A stretch of DNA of 64,000 nt, taken from the NCBI RefSeq assembly GCF_000685155.1, contig NZ_JMIY01000004.1, positions 64,492 through 128,491 of the forward strand, given 5' to 3'. Positions 59,907-64,000 of this stretch are shown here, piece by piece; positions within the stretch are counted from its first letter, which is position 1, and each line of letters begins with the position of its first letter. The notes beneath the pieces are model-generated. The model was not told the DNA's origin, did not search any database, and saw only the letters and a program-made list of their open reading frames with translations. The DNA comes from Candidatus Methanoperedens nitratireducens. Lineage in GTDB: Archaea > Halobacteriota > Methanosarcinia > Methanosarcinales > Methanoperedenaceae. A program made the position numbers and the translations under genes.

Positions 59907-61940
59907 ATGCATTTAATCATAACAGAAAAACATGATACTGCAAAAAGGATCGCGGCTATATTAGCTGAAAATAAGCCGAAAAAAGAGAGAATTAGCGGAG
60001 TTGATACGTATCAATTCGATGGTAGAACGGTTATTGGTCTTTCAGGGCATATAGTAGAAGTGGATTTTCCAAAGAACTATAATAACTGGCAGAAAACAGA
60101 TCTAAAAGACCTTATCTATGCAGATGTCCTGACAACGCCAACGCAGGCGAATATTGTTACTGCGCTTCGAAAACTCGGTAAAGAGGCAGAGCACCTTACC
60201 ATAGCCACGGACTACGACCGCGAAGGTGAGTTAATCGGCGTAGAAGCACTGGATATAGTAAAAAAAGTAAATCCTGGAGTCTCTGCTGACCGTGTGCATT
60301 ACAGCACAATAACACCTGCAGAGATAAAAAAAGCCTTTACAGATCCTACAAAGATTGATTTTAACCTTGCTGCTGCAGGTGAATCACGGCAGATTATTGA
60401 TCTCATATGGGGAGCAGTTCTCACCCGTTTTCTTTCTCTGAGTTCAGGGCGGCTTGGGGATAAGTTCCTGTCCGTGGGCAGGGTTCAATCACCTACCCTG
60501 ACTATAATAGTAAACCGGGAGAAAGAGAGGGATGTATTCGTACCTGTCCCGTACTGGGAACTCTTTGCAACATTAGTTAATGGCGGTGAATTCAGAGCCC
60601 AGCATATAAAAGGGCGGTTTCTGGATAAAGCCGAGGCTGAGCAGATAAAGGCAAAGCTCGGAGATACAGGGATAGTAAAAAGTATCACGCGTGGGAAAAG
60701 AAGTGAGAAACCGCCTGTACCTTTTAACACTACAGAGTTTCTCAGAGCAGCAAGCACAATCGGGATCTCGGCGGCAAATGCCATGCGGATAGCAGAGTAC
60801 CTGTATGTCAATGGGTATATCTCGTATCCACGTACAGATAACACCGTTTATCCATCAAGCCTTGATACTAAAGGCATTATAGCATCCTTTTTAAACACGG
60901 AGTTCAATGAATATGCCCGGAAGCTTCTCTCAGGAGAACTTGTACCTACAAGAGGTAAAAAGGAGACAACAGACCACCCCCCCATACATCCTGCAACACC
61001 GGTTAAAAGAAGTGAACTTAAGGATGATGAATGGAAGATATATGAACTGGTCGTTCGGCGCTTCTTTGCGACGTTTGCACAGGAGACGCTATGGGAGACC
61101 ATGGCTGTGACCGTGGATATCAGCGGTGAGGATTTCAGGGCGAACGGGGCGAGACTGATTGAGGCTGGCTGGAGGTGGTATTATTCATACAATGTGCCAG
61201 AAGACAGGATACTGCCTGTACTCAAAGAGGGGCAGTCCCTGAACGTGAAGGAGATAGATCTCGTCGGGAAAGAGACACAGCCGCCTTCAAGGTATGGTCA
61301 GGGCCAGCTCATAAAGATAATGGAGAAACATGGACTTGGTACAAAGTCCACACGCCATGAGATAATCTCCAAACTATACTCCAGGGCTTATGTGCACGGC
61401 AATCCCCTGCAGCCTACAAAGACCGCATATGCGGTGATAGAGGCGCTTGAGAAGTATGCAAACACTATCACAAAACCAGATATGACCGGTAAACTTGAGC
61501 AGGATATGGATGAGATATCAGAAGGCAGGATCACAGAGGATTATGTTATCAAAGAATCAAGGGATATGCTTGGTGGGGTATTCAAGGATTTATTTAAAAA
61601 TAAAGAACTCATAAGCGAGTCTCTCAGGAACGGCCTGTACGAAGATAGAATTGTAGGGACATGCCAGAAGTGCTCATCCGATCTGATTATACGGAAATCT
61701 AAAAAAGGCTCAAGATTCATCGGATGCTCTGCTTACCCGAATTGCAACTTTATCCTGCCCCTGCCAAGAAGCGGGCAGATAGTGGTTACGGATAAGCAGT
61801 GCAAAGACCATGGTCTTTACCTTATCAGGATACTGAACAAAGGAAAGCGGCCCTGGGATATCGGGTGTGCCCACTGCAATTTCAATGAATGGCAGAAGAA
61901 ACTTGGTGAGGAAAAGAAAGCAACGAAAGAGAAGAAGTGA
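59907..61940 (+). CDS. topA: DNA topoisomerase I (type IA)
   Basis: 677 residues. The Toprim metal site is IATDYDREGELIG (near residue 96), the active Tyr sits in YISYPRTDN (near residue 311), and the helical gate has GQGQLIKIMEKHGLGTKSTRHE. Two C-terminal zinc fingers: CQKCSSDLIIRKSKKG to CSAYPNC, and CKDHG to GCAHC. It relaxes negatively supercoiled DNA; there is no helicase domain, so it is not reverse gyrase, which fits a non-hyperthermophile. Confidence 0.95.
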   Translation: MHLIITEKHDTAKRIAAILAENKPKKERISGVDTYQFDGRTVIGLSGHIVEVDFPKNYNNWQKTDLKDLIYADVLTTPTQANIVTALRKLGKEAEHLTIATDYDREGELIGVEALDIVKKVNPGVSADRVHYSTITPAEIKKAFTDPTKIDFNLAAAGESRQIIDLIWGAVLTRFLSLSSGRLGDKFLSVGRVQSPTLTIIVNREKERDVFVPVPYWELFATLVNGGEFRAQHIKGRFLDKAEAEQIKAKLGDTGIVKSITRGKRSEKPPVPFNTTEFLRAASTIGISAANAMRIAEYLYVNGYISYPRTDNTVYPSSLDTKGIIASFLNTEFNEYARKLLSGELVPTRGKKETTDHPPIHPATPVKRSELKDDEWKIYELVVRRFFATFAQETLWETMAVTVDISGEDFRANGARLIEAGWRWYYSYNVPEDRILPVLKEGQSLNVKEIDLVGKETQPPSRYGQGQLIKIMEKHGLGTKSTRHEIISKLYSRAYVHGNPLQPTKTAYAVIEALEKYANTITKPDMTGKLEQDMDEISEGRITEDYVIKESRDMLGGVFKDLFKNKELISESLRNGLYEDRIVGTCQKCSSDLIIRKSKKGSRFIGCSAYPNCNFILPLPRSGQIVVTDKQCKDHGLYLIRILNKGKRPWDIGCAHCNFNEWQKKLGEEKKATKEKK

Positions 61941-62003
61941 GTAATAAATAGAACAGTTATAGTCATCCGCATAACTTCAGATAATCATTGGCAGGATTTT
62001 AAG

Positions 62004-62080
62004 CAACGAACTAATACTAACTGATACGAACTCCTGCAAAAGTTCGTTTTGAGTTCGTTCCAGTTCGTTGTTTTTAGTAT
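62004..62080. repeat. Palindromic repeat of GTTCGTT words after topA
   Basis: CAACGAAC at 62004-62011 mirrors GTTCGTTG at 62063-62070, and ACGAACT at 62026-62032 pairs with AGTTCGT at 62041-62047. AATACTAA on the left also mirrors TTAGTAT on the right. A long imperfect hairpin could end the convergent topA and tusA transcripts or be a dispersed intergenic repeat. Confidence 0.6.
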
Positions 62081-62108
62081 CATGCGTTTGGCGGATAACT
62101 ATAATACG

Positions 62109-62330
62109 CTATTTCCATCTTCTTACAATGATCCTGAAGAAATTCCCATCATCTTTGATACTGACCACTTCATGTTCGTGTATCTTGCTCCATTTGGGTA
62201 TCGTCTCTTTTGCAGTCAGATCATCCGAAATGACTTCAAGTTCTTCACCCGGTTTCATCTCTGATATCCTCCGCTTTGCATAGAACAGCGGTAACGGGCA
62301 TACCTTGCCCCTGACATCTAGTTTTTCCAT
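62109..62330 (-). CDS. TusA-family sulfur carrier (second copy)
   Basis: 73 residues. MEKLDVRGKVCPLPLFYAKR has the CPxP motif of the TusA family with its Cys near residue 11. Alone on the minus strand between topA and the oxidase gene. It is not adjacent to the Dsr-like block at 50.1-51.2 kb, which has its own TusA. Role is likely sulfur delivery to tRNA or cofactors. Confidence 0.88.
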   Translation of the reverse strand: MEKLDVRGKVCPLPLFYAKRRISEMKPGEELEVISDDLTAKETIPKWSKIHEHEVVSIKDDGNFFRIIVRRWK

Positions 62331-62412
62331 ATATCAGAGTTGGTTTTGATAATATTTTAATTTTGCCACAAAAAAGAGGAAGTAACCATAATGGTTACTT
62401 CCTGGGCTCATT

Positions 62413-64000
62413 CTACGCTCCAATTCTGTACGGGCGCATCATCTCATGATCTTCGTGCGACAGGATGTGGCAGTGCCAGACGTATCGTCCCGGCTTATCG
62501 AACCTGGCAATGATGCGTGTCACCTCGCCCGGGTACATGATAGCAGTGTCCTTTAAGCCAGCCTCGTATGCTTCCGGTGGCTTGGGCTTGCCCCTGAGCC
62601 GGATATTGGTGAGCTTGCCGCCCTGCGTTATCCCGATATGGCTGTTCGGGTTTTCCTTGGGTATGACATCGGCGCTGAATTTCTGCCGGTCGAGTATCTG
62701 GAAGTGCACCAGGTGCAGATGGATGGGATGGGCATCCACCGTGGCATTAAAGACTTCCCAGACCTCGGTAGCATTCAGCTCCGGGTCCTCGGTGATCGTG
62801 TCATCCCACAGCAGCGTTCCGTCTGGGTCGTTTGTGCCCGCAGGGGTTCCTATGAAGTTGCCGCCGATTGTGCCAAGCAGTGGCTGCAGCCTGCCGAAGT
62901 GATCCGTGGCCTCAAAGAGCATCAATTTTCTAACTGGCAATCCTGCCGGGCTGGGTACCGGAAGCGGACCGCTCAGGGGCCGCAGGTTGGTTGTCCGGGT
63001 CAGCGGTGCGATCGGTCCCGGGCCTGTTGCCACAGGGAGTACGTTGAAAGCCATGATGCGGCCGTCCAATCTCGGGTTGACGGTGGCGCCCTTAGGGAAC
63101 GGTACCCTGGCATTGTTGCGCATGATTATCCTAGTACTGGCGAATCTGGAGAAGTCAACCACCACGTCGTAGCGCTCGCCCGGCCCTATGGTGAGCTGGT
63201 TGACAGGCACAGGTGCGTTCAGCAGTCCGGTATCGTTGCCGATGACCAAGAACCCCGGGCCCGTGATCCACAGGTTGTAGAAGCGTGAATCTGAACCGTT
63301 GAGCATGCGGAGGCGGTACTGTCTTGGCTCCACACTCAGTACAGGCCAGGCCTTGCCGTTCACCAGGATTACCTGCCCGAAGAACTCTGGCTGTGCCGAG
63401 GGCTGCACGCCGGCCATGGCGGCATCAGGGTAGGCAAGTCGACCGTCAGGATAGAACATGCGATCCTGTATTACCATCTCGATCTCGTAGTCACCGCCGG
63501 GGATAGCTTCACTATTTATGAGCGCCAATTCGTTATCATCCCTGAGCAGGTAGAAGCCAGCCAGTCCGGCGTAAACGTTCTGGCGCGTGATCCCCAGGGC
63601 ATGGTCGTGGTACCAGAGCGTGGCTGCTTCCTGGCTGTTGTCGTATTCGTATGAATCTGTCACATAATGGTCGCCCGTCAATCCTGTCTGCGTGAACCAC
63701 TGCTCAGGCAGCCCGTCGTACTCAGGATCGCTGTGACCGCCATGCAGGTGTGCAACCGCCGGGATTCCATCCGCTGCAAATGTGCCCGGTACCTTACCAA
63801 ATGCCCAGTGAAGCGTCGTGTCCACCACATCTTTTCCCGGGTCTGCCCCCTGTTTTAGCAGGTAGTCAAAGCCAAGATTGTTGACCCACTGGACATTGAC
63901 AGGTGCTTCTGATTCCGCTATGAAAGTCGCGCCCGGGTAGGTAGCCTGGCCGCCGTCTACACTATAGCCCCATACCGGAGTATCAGGTAGGCCTGTTCCA
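62413..64000 (-). CDS. Multicopper oxidase (N-terminus beyond the window)
   Basis: At least 528 residues; the frame runs to base 63999 and the N-terminus is outside. The copper sites are complete: HLHGGH, LWYHDHALG, HPIHLHLVHFQI and HCHILSHEDHEMM (type 1/2/3). Domain order fits CotA/bilirubin oxidase-like three-domain laccases. The upstream piece (PVNVQWVNNL, GLPDTPVWGYS) confirms continuity. The gene is clearly GC-richer than its neighbours and looks laterally acquired. In an anaerobe it may use metals or oxygen at low level; exported or not cannot be decided without the N-terminus. Confidence 0.92.
   Translation of the reverse strand, partial: GTGLPDTPVWGYSVDGGQATYPGATFIAESEAPVNVQWVNNLGFDYLLKQGADPGKDVVDTTLHWAFGKVPGTFAADGIPAVAHLHGGHSDPEYDGLPEQWFTQTGLTGDHYVTDSYEYDNSQEAATLWYHDHALGITRQNVYAGLAGFYLLRDDNELALINSEAIPGGDYEIEMVIQDRMFYPDGRLAYPDAAMAGVQPSAQPEFFGQVILVNGKAWPVLSVEPRQYRLRMLNGSDSRFYNLWITGPGFLVIGNDTGLLNAPVPVNQLTIGPGERYDVVVDFSRFASTRIIMRNNARVPFPKGATVNPRLDGRIMAFNVLPVATGPGPIAPLTRTTNLRPLSGPLPVPSPAGLPVRKLMLFEATDHFGRLQPLLGTIGGNFIGTPAGTNDPDGTLLWDDTITEDPELNATEVWEVFNATVDAHPIHLHLVHFQILDRQKFSADVIPKENPNSHIGITQGGKLTNIRLRGKPKPPEAYEAGLKDTAIMYPGEVTRIIARFDKPGRYVWHCHILSHEDHEMMRPYRIGA

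Noticed and set aside
62638-63288. 216-codon plus-strand frame opposite the multicopper oxidase
   Set aside because: A result of the GC-rich composition; the oxidase frame has all four copper motifs.

Overview
The window reads as chromosome of a methanogen-related archaeon, most likely an ANME-2d type (Candidatus Methanoperedens) or a close relative in the Methanosarcinales. This is inferred from archaeal TATA boxes and leaderless or Shine-Dalgarno starts, PGF-CTERM and PGF-pre-PGF surface proteins, CxxCH cytochromes, a FilR1-like regulator, an FprA-type F420H2 oxidase, an anaerobic Ni-CO dehydrogenase, anaerobic (cbi) cobalamin genes, archaeal RNase P protein 4 and a reverse-free type IA topoisomerase. 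No rRNA or tRNA gene was recognised.

Layout. 1-5.5 kb: remnant of a FAD-linked oxidase, then an ABC-2 export system whose first permease carries a PrsW-like intramembrane protease domain and whose second permease has lost its last 15 codons to a TnpB-only (IS1341-type) insertion; the empty site can be rebuilt exactly. 5.5-12.3 kb: six consecutive pilin-like membrane-anchored proteins related to a haloarchaeal DUF728x set, then two exported proteins. 12.3-17.9 kb: an accessory-looking, AT-richer stretch with a NatAB-like ABC exporter, a FilR1-like regulator, a UbiA prenyltransferase gene broken by a 7-bp duplication, two matching 14-bp palindromes, and a secreted-protein/membrane-protein pair; a copy of the membrane gene with an internal 392-bp deletion lies at 12.3 kb. 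17.9-22.6 kb: Yip1-LolD-CARDB-MacB operon and a polysaccharide pyruvyl transferase.

22.6-35.2 kb is metabolic core: LeuD/HacB-type small subunit, F420H2 oxidase, a cobalamin operon (cbiT, a cbiL-cbiF fusion, cbiG, cbiH, cbiC), a four-gene group 3b [NiFe] hydrogenase (hydBGDA order) and proA-proB. 35.2-46.8 kb holds RNase P protein 4, a patatin lipase, a possible structured RNA, an ArsR regulator beside a zinc-binding DGC protein, a GT2/DUF2298 glycosylation pair, a JAMM protease with a winged-helix partner, a HepT/MntA toxin-antitoxin pair and CARDB surface proteins. 46.8-64 kb holds a VIT/VWA surface protein, an E1-like enzyme with a TusA-DsrE-DsrF-DsrH sulfur relay, a site-2 protease, a stranded antitoxin, cooS, two cytochrome c-type proteins (one with 17 copies of a 12-bp repeat), topoisomerase I, another TusA and a GC-rich multicopper oxidase running off the end.

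The most unusual signals are: the clean TnpB insertion; two genes (39765, 45516) whose best starts are AUA codons placed behind strong Shine-Dalgarno sequences; the deletion-derivative duplicate; the paired palindromes; the ABC permease/PrsW fusion; the CbiL-CbiF fusion; and the unexplained nested stem structure at 37.1 kb. All functions are read from motifs in the sequence and recalled family knowledge; no searches were run.
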